Shown: positions 1 to 12,619 of the stretch, piece after piece | How the letters are laid out: every line of letters starts with the position of its first letter | Numbering within the stretch: the stretch's first letter is position 1 | Assembly: GCF_003254395.2 (NCBI RefSeq) | Contig: NC_037643.1 | Span: 13,844,963-13,908,962 of the forward strand | DNA length: 64,000 bases | Reading direction: 5' to 3' | Source: Apis mellifera | Taxonomy: Eukaryota; Arthropoda; Insecta; Hymenoptera; Apidae | Translations under genes and position numbers: made by a program | Notes under the pieces: generated by a model | Database searches by the model: none | Told to the model about the DNA's origin: nothing | Seen by the model: the letters and a program-made list of their open reading frames with translations, nothing else

Positions 1-810
1 AATCTATCTTTTAATTAAATTAATCATTTAGATTAGATTGTATTTAAAAGCAAAAATATGCAAGATATGTTTTCTATATATCTTATTTCTCACAGCCTAT
101 AGATAGTAATAGGTAAAATTTAATAGTTAATTTTGAATAATATTAACCTATCTTCTAACTAGATTATTAAAGTTAAATTTAGAAGCAGAAATATGCAAGA
201 TATGTTTTCTATATTATTTTTAAATAATAATAGTTGAAGTTATTGAATAAAATTAACCTATCTCATAACTAGATTAATCATTTAGATTACATTTAAAAGC
301 AAAAATATGCAAGATATATTTTCTATATTATTTTTCACAGCTCATAGGTAAAATTTAATAGTTGAAATTACTTCAAATAATGTTAATCTATCTTCTAACT
401 AGATTATTAAGGTTAGATTGTATTTAGAAATAAAAATATACAAGATATGTTTTCTATATTATTTTTCACAGCCCATAGATAGATAAAACTTAATAATTAA
501 AGTTATTTTGAATAATGTTAACCTATCACCTAACTAAATTGCTAACCATTTAAGTTAGATCAGGTTAAATTTGGAAGCAAAATGCATAATATTTAGATGA
601 AACGAATCGAATGAAAAAAAAATATATTTCCTGCATTATTTTTCATAGGCAATGACTATTTAAAATAATTTAAAATTAGATATTTAGATAGTTAGATTGC
701 ATTTACAAAGAAAAATACGCAAAATATATAATATTTAGATGCAATGAATTAAATGAAAAAATCTAGAATAATGCAAAATATGTTTTCCATGTTATTTTTT
801 ACAGTGAAAA
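1..810. repeat. Degenerate AT-rich tandem array, unit about 125 bp
   Basis: A phrase close to GCAAGATATGTTTTCTATAT recurs near 60, 195, 308, 440 and 775. It is followed by a CAGCCTATAGATAG-like phrase and then by an AACCTATC...ACTAGATTA segment. Copies have diverged by substitutions and small indels, so the array looks old. It runs off the left edge of the window. No coding content is visible. Confidence 0.8.
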
Positions 811-2470
811 ATTTTATTCGAAATTTTTAAAGCTCAATTCTCTGAGTAATTAACTGAGTTTTTAATGATGCCATATTAGATCAAGACCATTTAATTTCGA
901 GGGGATCAATTCTGTTAGAGTTATACTTATCAAAAGTATAATAGATTGAACGAATTTATCCATAAAACAAGATATGCTTTGTGACAAGTAGCTTTTAGTA
1001 TTCGATAACAATGATATCCATTAAATGTAATCAATTCCATTAAAATGATATACATACGCGTTTATGATAATTAAATTCGATAATTAAATTAGTCGATGAT
1101 AATTAAATTATTTTTCCAAATCTTGCAAAAGATGCACATAGTAATTAAAATCGAATCTTAATCGATACTTAATAAATATTCTTTTACCATTCTTCTTTCT
1201 TGCAGTTCCCTTGTTAAATCTTGTTCTCTCAATTCCCTGTTGATAACAATAGAAAATAGATAGGAGATATTCTTTATTCTCGACAAGTTGTTTAAACCAA
1301 ACCGCGCACTCTCGAATTGTTTTATGAATGAAACCAGTGTGCGATCGGAGAACCGTAGTTTGGTTGCCTCGAGGGGTGTTCGGCGAGGCAGGAGGGTGCG
1401 ATCTCGAGTTACTCGCGCTTAGAAGCGGCTTAGAAGAACCTTGTCTCAGAGGATTTCGTCGATGACAAAAACGAGGGTGTCTCGCGACACAGTGCCCCGT
1501 TTGTTCGACCGATGTTATTTCAACACGTCGACGAGGATTTTTTTGCTTCATCATTCGGGGAGACATGTTTTGTGTCAACGTTGTTGGAGGGTGATTTGTG
1601 ATGCCTAGTTTTTTTTGTTTTCTTCCAGAAAAAGGGGTTGGAAAAGTTTTATAGGATTTCTTTTTTTCACAGAATTCTTTTTACAAGGAGATCTTCTTCC
1701 TTAAAAGATGCAATATTCAAGTTGAATCTCGTGCAACAATTATTCTCGATTATTATTATTATTATTTTGAACAATTATTCAATCAAATCTTCGCTGGCTA
1801 ATTTTTTAAACATCTAGTTAAAGATACATGAGCCAAAGATTCGTTTCATTTTAAATACTTTCGAATGCAATCTAGAATTAATTAACAATTAACAATTTAG
1901 TTAGAGGATAGGTTAATGATAAATTCCCGTTTCAAACGATGAAATCTCGAAATTTTTATTCTTTGTAAATAAACGATTAAAAGGATTCCCTGGAAAATAG
2001 AAGATTGTGATTTGGATAGAAGAAGAATGAAGAAGATTGTTGGACGGAAGAAGTGGTTCGAATGTGATGGCTGCTCGAATTACGCGATTTTGCAGCGGGC
2101 AAAACACGTCGTCCGTCCGGATAACCTGTCTAAATAATATTGGCGGTAATTCGTCGGCGATAATGATCCCACTCGTTCCCCCGTTCCCGTTAAATTTCAT
2201 TGATGCGGTCGATGGGATGGGAAAACTGATTATTAATGATGCCTGCCGATGATGTCGGGCGTGGTTTGTACAAAGGGACTTATCGTTTCGATTAACCGGA
2301 CGTTTGCGCCCGTATCTTTCGTAAATCTTTCTTTCTAACAATTTTCGAAGGAGAAGAAAATTGTTTCGATGGATGGATTTAATAATAATTAAATATTTCG
2401 CTCGAGAAGTAAGTAAGCGTAATTTGATAAGTTAAATGGATTACTCGATGAAGGTAATTAATGGATGTCG
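811..2470. other. Unique island, no gene recognised
   Basis: The sequence is AT-rich up to about 1100 and then more balanced from 1300 to 1600 and from 2020 to 2300. Short open frames exist on both strands, but none resembles a known protein and none shows domain motifs. The 2020-2300 part is high-complexity sequence with several TAAT cores, which makes it a candidate for conserved non-coding DNA. That is inference only. Confidence 0.5.
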
Positions 2471-4140
2471 AGACGTCAAATATTCGTATCTAAAAATGGA
2501 TCTTTCAAAATTTCTTTATATCTCTTTATATAATTAATGTGATATATACGATGTCAAGTATTTGTTTATTAGCTGTAAAAAATCGTTTTATTAGAAAATT
2601 CAATTACAATGAACAAATTCCTTCCCCGATTGAATTATTTAATTATTGTTTCAATTATAATTAAGCTAATTGAATCAAAAATTTGAAAACTTGAATCTTT
2701 CAAAATTTCTTTATATAATTTGTTTAATTAATTTTCCGAATAATAATCGATTCTTTCTTAATTTATTGCCATTTTTGCAAATTCCTTCCAATTATCTTTA
2801 AATTATCACTTCAGTTATAATTAAGCTAATTGAATAAAAAATTTGAAAACTTGAATCTTCCAAAATTATATCTGTTTAATTAATTTTCCAAATAATCGAT
2901 TTTTTAATTTATTGCCATTTTTCCAAATTCCTTCCGATTGAATTATCTCTAAATTATCACTTCAGTTATAATTAAGCTAATTGAATAAAAAATTTGAAAA
3001 CTTGAATCTTCCAAAATTATATCTGTTTAATTAATTTTCTAATAATCGATTCTTTCTTAATTTATTGTCATTTTTCCAAATTCCTTCCGATTGAATTATC
3101 TCTAAATTATTGCTCCAATTATAATAATATTAAGCTAATTGAATCAGAAATTTAAAAACTTAAATCTTCCAAAATTATATCTGTTTATTAATTAATTTTC
3201 CAAATAATCGATTCTTTATTTTATCATTTTTCCAAATTTCTTCCAATTGAATTATCTCTAAATTATTGCTCCAATTATAATTAAGCTGATTGAATCAAAA
3301 ATTTGAAAACTTGAATCTTTCAAAATTTCTTTATATCTGTTAATTAATTTTCCGAATAATCGATTTTTTCTTAATCTATTGCCATTTTTCCAAATTCCTT
3401 CCGATTGAATTATTTCTAAATTATCACTTCAGTTATAATTGAGCTAATTGAATAAAAAATTTGAAAACTTGAATCTTGCAAAATTATCTGTTTAATTAAT
3501 TTTCCAAATAATCGATTCTTTAATTTATTATCATTTTTCTTTCGATTGAAATTATTACTCCAATAAAAAATATAATAATATTAAGCTAATTGAATAAAAA
3601 ATTTGAAAACTTGAATCTTTCAAAATTTCTTTATATCTGTTTAATTAATTTTCCGAATAATCGATTCTTTCTTAATTTATTGTCATTTTTCCAAATTCCT
3701 TCCAATTGAATTATCTCTAAATTATTGCTCCAATTATAATTAAGCTGATTGAATCAAAAATTTGAAAACTTGAATCTTTCAAAATTTCTTTATATCTGTT
3801 TAATTAATTTTCCGAATAATCGATTCTTTCTTAATTTATTGCCATTTTTTCAAATTCCTTCCAATTGAAATATCTCTAAATTATTAGCTCTTAGCTTACT
3901 TAGCTTAATATAATTATAATTATAATAATATTAAGCTAATTGAATAAAAAATTTGAAAACTTGAATCTTTCAAAATTTCTTTATCTGTTTAATTAATTTT
4001 TCAAATAATCGAATAATTCTTTCTTAATTTATTGCCATTTTTCCAAATTCTTTAGAAATTGAATTATCTCTAAATTATTACTCCAATTATAATTAAGCTA
4101 ATTGAATAAAAAATTTGAAAACTTGAATCCTTCAAAATTC
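2470..4140. repeat. Tandem array, unit about 155 bp, around 10 copies
   Basis: The anchor AATTTGAAAACTTGAATCT recurs near 2680, 2839, 2991, 3299, 3457, 3598, 3758, 3950 and 4109, with a variant near 3150. Each unit also contains CAAAATT, a TTAATTAATTTTCC phrase, an AATCGATT palindrome, CCAAATTCCTTCC and a TATAATTAAGCTAATTGAAT phrase. Spacing varies by a few bases to tens of bases because of small indels. Confidence 0.93.
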
Positions 4141-7100
4141 CTTTCCCTCTTTCCTTTTTCTTATCCGTTCGATTCCTGACTCCGAGTTGACAAGTTTCGT
4201 ATTTTCACCTCTAAATATAAACTCGAATCCGAACTATTCCATCCGTTGGAATTGTGGACGGGCAAATATCTCTATTGGCGGGCAGCCAACGAACTCTTGC
4301 ACTCTTGTGTGGCCGGGAGAAACAGGAAGCTGGATCCTTCGGCCTCCTTTCACGCATTCGTCAACGTATTCAGTGACAAAAAACGGTAGAACGTGCCCCG
4401 GGGGCGATGTATTATGGATGGGCTCGGACAGAGATCCGTTTGTGCTCGCATTATCATCGCGCATTGGCGTAGACTGCCCCTGCCTTCGACCTCGAAAAGA
4501 GACGTACACGTTCGCGAGATTTCTTTAAACTCTCTTTCAAATTTGTTCTCTCACACTCAAAAATTATCTTTATAAAAATTTCTTGAAATTATTCCTGACT
4601 TTTAATAAAATTTAACAATAGATTTCTCAGACTCGTCCCAAAATATGATCTATGAAAATTAAATTGTATTGAATAGAATTTATCGAGAAAAATAGATCAA
4701 TTCATAAGAATAAATTCTTCCAATAATATCAAAAATTAGATATTGGAAGTGGAAGAAATGAACATGAAAAATGAATTCTTCTTCTTCTTTTTTGAAATCT
4801 TTAAGAAAACTCGTATAAAATTTCCAAAAGATAGAAATGGAATTATACGTCACGAGATTATACGACGAATGGATTAGCGTTAATTGGAAGCGGAACCGGT
4901 TGCCGAGAAAATTATTTTCGAAATTGCGCGCTATTTCGAAGAAAACATCGATAGAGAGAGAATAATTTCGTGAAAAATATCCGGGATATTCGCAGCACGG
5001 ATTAAGGATACGAGTGGCGCGTTACGGAGGAGATAGCGGTCGTGAAAGGGCGCGATACACGCCCAGCGCGGTAATAAAAACGAAGGTTGACGAGGCTCGT
5101 AACGTCGATCGCTGTTAATAACTGTCTAGTAAGCGCGGTACCGTTTCTTTCGTGCCGGCGGCAATTAGCAACGCGTTGCGACACGTCCTGCCTCGCCGCG
5201 CTTAAACGCTCGTCGTTATCACTTTCGCGCCGTTATAAATCAATATGGTGGCCGCGAGCGAAGCAACTTGCTCGAACGAACGAACAAATCTCTAGAAATC
5301 TCTACTTTTTCCCTAGACAATTTCCTAGAGACCAAGTATCGATCAAATCGAAGAAGGATGTGCAACGAGACTCGAAAGCAGGGACAGTCAGCCAGATGTC
5401 TCTGGGATCGATCCGCGGGAAGAGGGAGCTAATTAGCCGGCAAGAGCTCTGGATCCAATTTGCGGCCGGCTCGGTTAGATCGGTCGATTTGGTGGCAGCG
5501 CAACTCTGGACAGCATGTGCTACGAGCAGATAAGAGGAATTATCGTTAAAAACACGCCGGCCCTTCTTCTTCTTCTTCTTCTTCCACCCGCCATCTTGCT
5601 CGTTTTTTCATTTTCTCCAGTCGAGAACTATTTTTTCTCGTCTTCTGATTCTGGATTCCAATGCCAGAATGGCGTATTTAATGTTTCCAATTTTATTGAA
5701 AGTGATTGATAGAAAGGTTATAGGCTTGTTGTATATTTCGATTGTCCTCGATTCGAAAGGAAAGAAAAAAGAGACCAATGAATAGAAAAAGGAGATGAAA
5801 AAAAATTAGATATTCTTTTTTAGAAAAGAAAAATTCTCGTCTAGACGGTCGGTTGGATAATCCCCGGCTTCGATGAAATCGTTGCGGGCCCCGTTTATTC
5901 CGTGAGAGAATAAGGGGGGAAAAAAAAAAAAGAAAAAAGGGAAGAAAGGTGGCGCTCGTAATCCGAAGGTGGGCTAACGGTAATCCGAAATACCTCGGCT
6001 AGCCTCGAGAAGGGGGGAGGAGGGGGCGAATTACTCTTAGTTGGCAAGTTTCGACCGATAATCACCCGGCCTCCTCCTCTCCCCGCCGCCCTTCTTCCTT
6101 CTCGAGCCGACGACCGCCTCGCGCCGCATAAAAACACCCCCCCCCCCCCCCCGGTTCCATAATTGATTTTGTTCTTCGAAAGTTCGCATGCAGCACGTAG
6201 CGGTAACGCGAAACTTGCCGAGGCCGCTCTCGAGACCGCCCTCTCGAACCCGTTAAAACTTTTGTAACGATCCTCCCTCCCTCTCTCGCGGAAATTCCCC
6301 CGATCGTGGCCCCCTTTTTCCTTCCCCCTCCATCCGTACATTTTTCTGTTCACCCTTCAGTGAATTTTTCTCTCTCTTCACCGGCCGTCCTGCTACGTGA
6401 TTCCTCCGTTGTCTCGAATTTGTATTAATTTTTACTTCCTTTTTTAAAAGGAAATTTGTTAAAAGCGACGATTGGTTAATTCGTTCAAGAAGAATTCGTG
6501 AAAAAGAGGATCTTTAAAAGGTATCAAAGTGTGTTGCGAATATTTGAAAGAGAAAGAAGAAATAAAAATCTGGCGTGGATGTACAAAATGTGAGATGCGA
6601 AATTTAAGTAGGTTTATAGAATAATTATAGAACGAAAGATGAGGGTAACGAATTTTCTTTTTTTTTTTTCTTTTTTGGAAATTCGATTTCAATGCATTAT
6701 CTTCGAGTAGCTTTACAACGAATGACGCACGAAATTGAGATTTTATTCGCCTTTGGAAAATCGGATTTTGGAAGTTAAGTAAACTGAAGTTAATTTCGAT
6801 ATAGGTTTATAAGAAGAATATTAAAATTTTGGAAATTGAAGGAAATTTTATTCATCCAATTTTAATGCACTTTGTAAATAAAAAGGTATGTTGCGCACAA
6901 ATTTCTGCAATTTTTATAATATATATTTTTTCTTATTATTAATATAATATATATATTTTCTCAAACTACCCTCTGTTTAAGAAACAAAAAAGAATTCTTC
7001 CTAAAAATGGCAGACTTCTCCCAAAAAAAAAAAAAAAATCCAAGCATTTCGGAAACGGCGGAATGTCGCTTCTCTTTTTAATTTTAAGAGAAAACGCGTT

Positions 7101-7347
7101 CGCGGTCGATTCCGGCGGATCCTTTAAATAACGAGGTAACGATATTGCGAGCATTAATAACTTCGGGTCAAATCCCCGATTTTACGCGATTCAACTCGTA
7201 AGCCAACTCCTCTCCCAAGCTGCTTAACCCCCGACTTTCCCGGATTAACACGCTGGCCCCCGCGTGCCGCTGTTTTCCACCGCTTCCGCATTTTCGAATC
7301 CGATAATAACAGGCCACCCCCACCCCTGCGCCGTATCCGTGCCGATT
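4141..7347. other. GC-rich island with simple repeats, no gene recognised
   Basis: The base composition rises sharply at the end of the preceding array. The island contains a TTC run (about 5562-5585), a 16-base poly-C run (6137-6152), A-rich tracts and several open frames of 60-150 codons in overlapping frames on both strands. None has recognisable domains, and the overlap of frames on both strands is what GC-rich non-coding sequence gives. The part from 6400 to 7000 returns to AT-rich sequence without visible repeats. Confidence 0.5.
6137..6152 (+). repeat. Poly-C run of 16
   Basis: An uninterrupted run of cytosines lies inside the GC-rich island. Such runs are uncommon in an otherwise AT-rich genome and are prone to length error in assemblies. 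Confidence 0.9.
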
Positions 7348-8650
7348 ATCAATATTTGGCGAATCGTAGGCGAACGATCACGCGGATATTTACGCTTCTG
7401 ATACATCTATGATACATCTGGATTTCTTTCTTCTTCCATGCTATCGAACTCGAGGGAATTTCTTTTAATTCCAATATTTTGAAAAATTCTTCCAACTGGA
7501 GAAAGAGAAATCTCTTTTACAAAGGTGTCAATGTTTTCAAAATTTGAAAAAATTCAAAAGAAAAAGTTATGCTTTACAAAGAATTTGAAAGAAAAATGTA
7601 GTAGTATCTTTTGCGTAAATAATGATTCGAGAGATTTAAAAAAATTATTATCCATCCCCTATTCGAACCAATGTATATTTAAATCATCTTAAACGTGTCT
7701 AATCATATATCTAATCAATATTTGGCGAATCGTAGGTAAACGATCACGCGGATATTACTTCTGACTATGATACATCTGGATTCTGGATTTCTTTCTTCTT
7801 CCATGCTATCGAACTCGAGGGAATTTCTTTTAATTTTGACGCTTTGAAAAATTCTTCCAATTGGAGAAAGAGAAATCTCTTTTACGAAGGTGTCAATGTT
7901 TTCAAAATTTATCCAGCGGAAGAAAAAGTTATGCTTTACATGCAAGTAAGAATTTGAGAGAAAAATGTAGTAGTAGTATCTTTCGCGCATAAATAACGAT
8001 TCGAGAGATTTAAAAAAATTATTATCCATCTCCTATTCGAACCAATATAAATATATTTAAATCCTCTTAAACGTGTCTAATCATATCAATATTTGGCGAA
8101 CGATCACGCGGATATTACGCTTCTGATTATGATACATTTGGATTCTGGATTCTTTTCTCGAGAAGAGAAAAAAGAGAAATCTCTTTTCAGGAAGAATAAA
8201 ACTATATAGATTATAAATTTTTGCTGTTACTATTATAAAGACTAAATTCCATTTAATGGATATATAGCATGATTAAATATTAAAATTAAAATCTTGAATA
8301 TATTAAATTTATAATAAGGAATAATTAATTGTATAATAAAATAATTAAAAGAATAAATAAGTATTTTTACTTAATTTTAAAATAAGAATTAAAAATTGTG
8401 CTAATAATTTTCTTAATCGAATAATATTTATGAAACGATATTAATATTCGTTAATTGAAACTATATTATATAAATAAATAAATTTAATCAATGTTGATAT
8501 TAAGAAAACGTTTCCAAAATTTATCCGCCGCAGGAAAAAGTAACTTGCTTTACACTATGCAAGCAAGATACGATTCGAGAGATTTAAAAAAATTATTATC
8601 CATCCCCTATATTCGAAACCAACGTATATTTAAACGTGTCTAATCATAGT
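7348..8650. repeat. Three-copy long tandem repeat, unit about 365 bp
   Basis: Each copy begins near ATCAATATTTGGCGAA (about 7349, 7716, 8086). It continues with an ACGATCACGCGGATAT phrase, TACATCTGGATT, and the block GAGAAATCTCTTTT. It ends with GATTCGAGAGATTTAAAAAAA and CGTGTCTAATCATAT. The third copy is interrupted by an AT-rich segment at 8188-8510. Apparent open frames here follow the repeat and are not genes. Confidence 0.88.
8188..8510 (+). pseudogene. Probable diverged nuclear copy of mitochondrial large rRNA (numt)
   Basis: About 320 bp of extremely AT-rich sequence interrupts the third copy of the 365-bp repeat, between GAGAAATCTCTTTT and CCAAAATTTATCC. Read on the + strand it shows, in the order expected for insect rrnL, several weak matches: CTGTTACTA near the start, AAAGACTA...CC...AATGG, then TAGCATGATT (compare TAGCATAAT of rrnL), ATTAATTGTATAAT, and finally AATGTTGATATTAAGAAAA (compare GATGTTGAATTAAGATAAA). 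Each match alone is weak; the shared order is the argument. Internal deletions are needed. It could instead be unrelated AT-rich DNA. Confidence 0.42.
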
Positions 8651-9264
8651 GTTGCTCGACGATGAATAAACCAAAAGAATGTTTTATAGTTTCGCGAGGG
8701 AGGGAAAAAAAAAAAGGAAGAAAAGAAGAAAAAGCAAATCAATCTTACTTATAAACAATTACTCGCATTACAAAATCGTACAAAAAAAAAAAAAAATTAT
8801 GAAAATCAATTTCACTGGAACCGATCGCATTTATCGCATCACACGATCGATTTATAGCAGCAACGATTTCGACGGACGATTTCAAATGCCGGGGCCAAAC
8901 GTAACAAAGTGGACGTTTCATTTCGACGTTCACGCCCAAGCGGACGTCCCTTGATGTATCGTCGGCATACCTGGCAATTATTGGCCGGTATTACGGGAAT
9001 AAGCGTGCGTAACCGTCATCGGTATTACCATGCAACCGTTATTTCCACTCTCTTCGCAGGCGTCTCTAATGATACCCCCATCCCCCATCCCCCTCCTCCT
9101 TTGCGCCGTTCGTTTCCTCCGACCACCCCCTCGACGATTCTGTCTCCTCGCTTCTGACGACCCTCTCCTCCCCCGCGACGATTGTTGCCAAGTATGCGTG
9201 ATACGCGCACACAATTTACACCGATTTCCATCGATTCCACGAATCCTCCTCTTCAATTCTTCGA
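8651..9264. other. Short GC-rich island, no gene recognised
   Basis: Unique sequence of intermediate to high GC with A-runs near 8707 and 8784 and pyrimidine-rich stretches from 9075 to 9180. Overlapping short frames on both strands show no domain motifs. Confidence 0.45.
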
Positions 9265-9290
9265 GAGGAGGAGGAGGAGGAGGAGGAGGA
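9265..9290 (+). repeat. (GAG)n microsatellite
   Basis: Eight to nine consecutive GAG/GGA triplets lie immediately before the long tandem array that follows. Confidence 0.95.
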
Positions 9291-11800
9291 ATTATCGTTA
9301 TCCGTTATTACTTTTTATCCCTCGCGGAGCTAACTAATTCGAGGTTTTTATTATTACATCGTGAGAAAATATATGTATAAGGAAGGGATGAACGCGTATA
9401 TTAAAGGTGGATTATTAAGGTTAATTATTATGGTGTGGAGGGTAAGTCCACGGATTGTCAACAATCAAAAAGGAAAAAGGAAAGTAGAATTAGAATTGAT
9501 CTCGAGAAACTTCTCTTCAACTATTATTTTTTATCCCTCGCGGAGTAAATTTGAGGTTTTTTTTATTACATCGTGAGAAAATATTAAAATATGATTACCA
9601 AAGTGAGAGTAAGTTGAGGATAAGTCGTTTTGTACATCGAAAGCATCCACGGATTGTCAATCAAAAAGGAACGAACTAGAATTGATCTCGAGAAACTCTT
9701 TTCCAACCATTATTTTTTATCAAAGTAAATTCGAGGTTTTTATTATTACATTGTGAGAAATATGTATATGATTACCAAAGGAAGAGTAAATTAAGAGTAA
9801 GTCGTTTTGTACATCGACGAAAGCATCCACAGATTGTCAACAATCAATGTATCCTTCGCAGAGTAAATTCGAAGTTTTTATTATTACATCGTGAGAAAAT
9901 ATTAAAATATGATTACCAAAGTGAGAGTAAGTTGAGGATAAGTCGCTTTGTACATCGAAAGCATTCATGGATTGTCAACAATCAAAAAGGAACGAACTAG
10001 AATTGATCTCGAGAAACTCCTCTCCAACCATTATTTTTTATCCCTCGCGCAGTAAATTCGAGGTTTTTATTAGTAGAGAAAATATATAAGGAAGGGATGA
10101 ACGCGTGTATTAAAAATGGAAGTTAATTATTATAGTATGGAGAGTAAGATTGTCAACAATCAAAAAGGAAAAAGGAACGAACTAGAATTGATCTCGAGAA
10201 ACTCCTCTCCAACCATTATTTTTTATCCCTCGCGGAGTAAATTCGAGGTTTTTATTAGTAGAGAAAATATATAAGGAAGGGATGAACGCGTATATTAAAA
10301 GTGGAAGTTAATTATTATAGTATGGAGAGTAAGATTGTCAACAATCAAAAAGGAAAAAGGAAACGAACTAAAATTGATCTCGAGAATCTTCTTTCCAACC
10401 AGAGAAGAAATTATCGTTATCCATTATTTTTTATTCCTCGCGGAGTACTTGAGGTTTTTATTATTACATCTTGAATATTATGAAAATATATAAGAAAGGG
10501 ATGAACGCGTATATTAAAAATGATATTATGATATTAGAGATTAATTATTATAGTATGGAGGGTAAGTCCACAGATTGTCAACAATTAAAAAGGAAAAAGG
10601 AACGAACTAGAATTGGAGGAGAAATTATCGTTATTCATTATTTTTTATCCCTCGCGAAGTAAATTCGTATAATTTTTATTATTACATCGTGAGAAAATAT
10701 ATGTATATAACCATCGAAGGAAGGGTAAGTCGTTTTGTACATCGACGAATGTGAAAGCATCCATGGATTGTCAACAATCAAAAAGAAACAAACTAGAATT
10801 GATCTCGAGAAACTCCTGAGAGGAGAAGAAAATATCATTATCCATTATTTTTATCCCTCGTAGAGTAAACTCGAGGTTTTTATTAGTAGAGAAAATATAT
10901 AAGGAAGGGATGAATGCGTATATTAAAGATGGACATTAATTATTATGGTATGGAAGATAAGTCCACAGATTGTCAACAATCAATTTATCCTTCGCGGAGT
11001 AAATTCGAGGTTTTTATTATTACATCGTGAGAAAATATATGTATATGATTACCAAAGCGAGAGTAAATTAAGTCGTTTTGTACATCGACGAAAGCATCCA
11101 CGGATTGTCAACAATCAAAAAGAAACGAAGAATTGATCTCGAGAAATTCCTCTCCAACTATTATTTTTTATCAAAGTAAATTCGAGGTTTTTATTATTAC
11201 ATCGTGAGAAAATATATGTATATAACTATCGAAGGGAGGGTAAGTCGCTTTGTACATCGACGAATGTGAAAGCATCCACAGACAATCAAAAAGGAAAAAG
11301 GAACGAACTAGAATTGATCTCGAGAAATCCACCCCCATTCTGCCTGGTAAAGCGCCACGAGAATTAAAAAGATACGCGTGCTTGGAGGAAAGGAATAAAT
11401 TCGTATAATTTTTATTATTACATCGTGAGAAAATATATATACATAACCAAAGAGAAGGTAAGTCGCTTTATACATCGACGAATATGAAAGCATCCACGAA
11501 TCAAAAAGGGACGAACTAGAATTGATCTCGAGAAATCCACCCCCATGCGAATTACGGCAAAACAAGCGCCCTGAGAATTAAGAAGATACGCGTGCTTGGA
11601 GGAAAGGAATAAATTATAATTTTTATTATTACATCGTGAGAAAATATACGTACATACCCACCGAAGAGAGGGTAAGTCGCTTTGCAATAATCGAATGAAA
11701 AAGAAACGAACTAGAATTGATCTCGAGGAATCCACCCCCATGCGAATTACGGCGAAAACAAGCGGCCAACAACGAGAATTAAGAAGATACGCGTGGAAGG
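9291..11800. repeat. Large tandem array, unit about 185-200 bp, around 13 copies
   Basis: Recurring blocks are: GAGGTTTTTATTATTACATC, GTGAGAAAATATATGTATA, AAGTCGTTTTGTACATCGA, the small inverted repeat GATTGTCAACAATC, AACTAGAATTGATCTCGAGA, and TTTTTTATCCCTCGCGGAGT. Block order is kept but blocks are dropped in some copies, giving variable spacing. In the last three copies (from about 11320, 11530 and 11728) a new block containing TCCACCCCCAT, GAATTAA and GATACGCGTG is added, so the right end is a distinct sub-array. Confidence 0.92.
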
Positions 11801-12619
11801 GAGAGGGGAAGGTGGACGCGCCACCCCGAAGTAAGACTCGAGCCGCGTATAAATCATCCTAATAACCGTGCGGTTCCACCTGCGGACTCGCCGAAACGCA
11901 GCCCTCCGACGGCGTGCAACAGTGTGTTTTGCGCGCGTGTACAGGGTGACCGCCCTCGTTTCTTTCAACTACCACCATCCCACCTCTTGGAAAAATTGCG
12001 AAGAAGTGGAAAGGAATACGATTATTTCCTCCAACTATAATAAAATAACTAAGCGTTCGCGTGTTGCTCTACGAGAAACGACATATGCTTCATATACCTA
12101 GCGCTCCAATCGTAACTCGTTAAAATTAACGGCGAAAAATATAAGCTACATTCTATCTTTCATCCTCGTCGTCATCGTCGATGCGATGACGATTGAGAGA
12201 CGAGATTGAAACGAAAAGAGAGGAGGAAGGCCACTTCCGGTACACCCGGTGCATTTCGTTGCGGGCCGCGCGAACACCGCATGCATTATTCAAGGGCCGC
12301 GGAGGCTGCCGGCCCTCCTCCGCCCTCCTGCGCACCACCAGAGGCTTTGCATAAGCGCTGACGAGGAAAACTGCATCCACGCGCTGCCGATTCGGCCCTT
12401 TCGATTCGATCCGGCCGATAACCGGCCCGCAAGTCGAGGTGTCGTAATCGCCGCCAGGGGAATTTTCGTTGCTTTCCCTCCCCTCCCTCCCGATTTTCCA
12501 ACGGGAGGGGCGTTGTGGAGGACGTTGTGTGTTTGTTTGCGAGTTCACGCGATCCGTGCTTTGTACCGCGGTTTCGAGGCGGGGAGAAGGGGGCTCGATT
12601 TCAATTGACCAAGATTCGA
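11801..12619. other. GC-rich island, no gene recognised
   Basis: High-complexity sequence with many CpG dinucleotides, especially at 12230-12600. Open frames of 70-130 codons overlap on both strands, as expected for GC-rich sequence with few stops, and none has known motifs. A promoter or enhancer role is possible but nothing in the sequence proves it. Confidence 0.45.
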
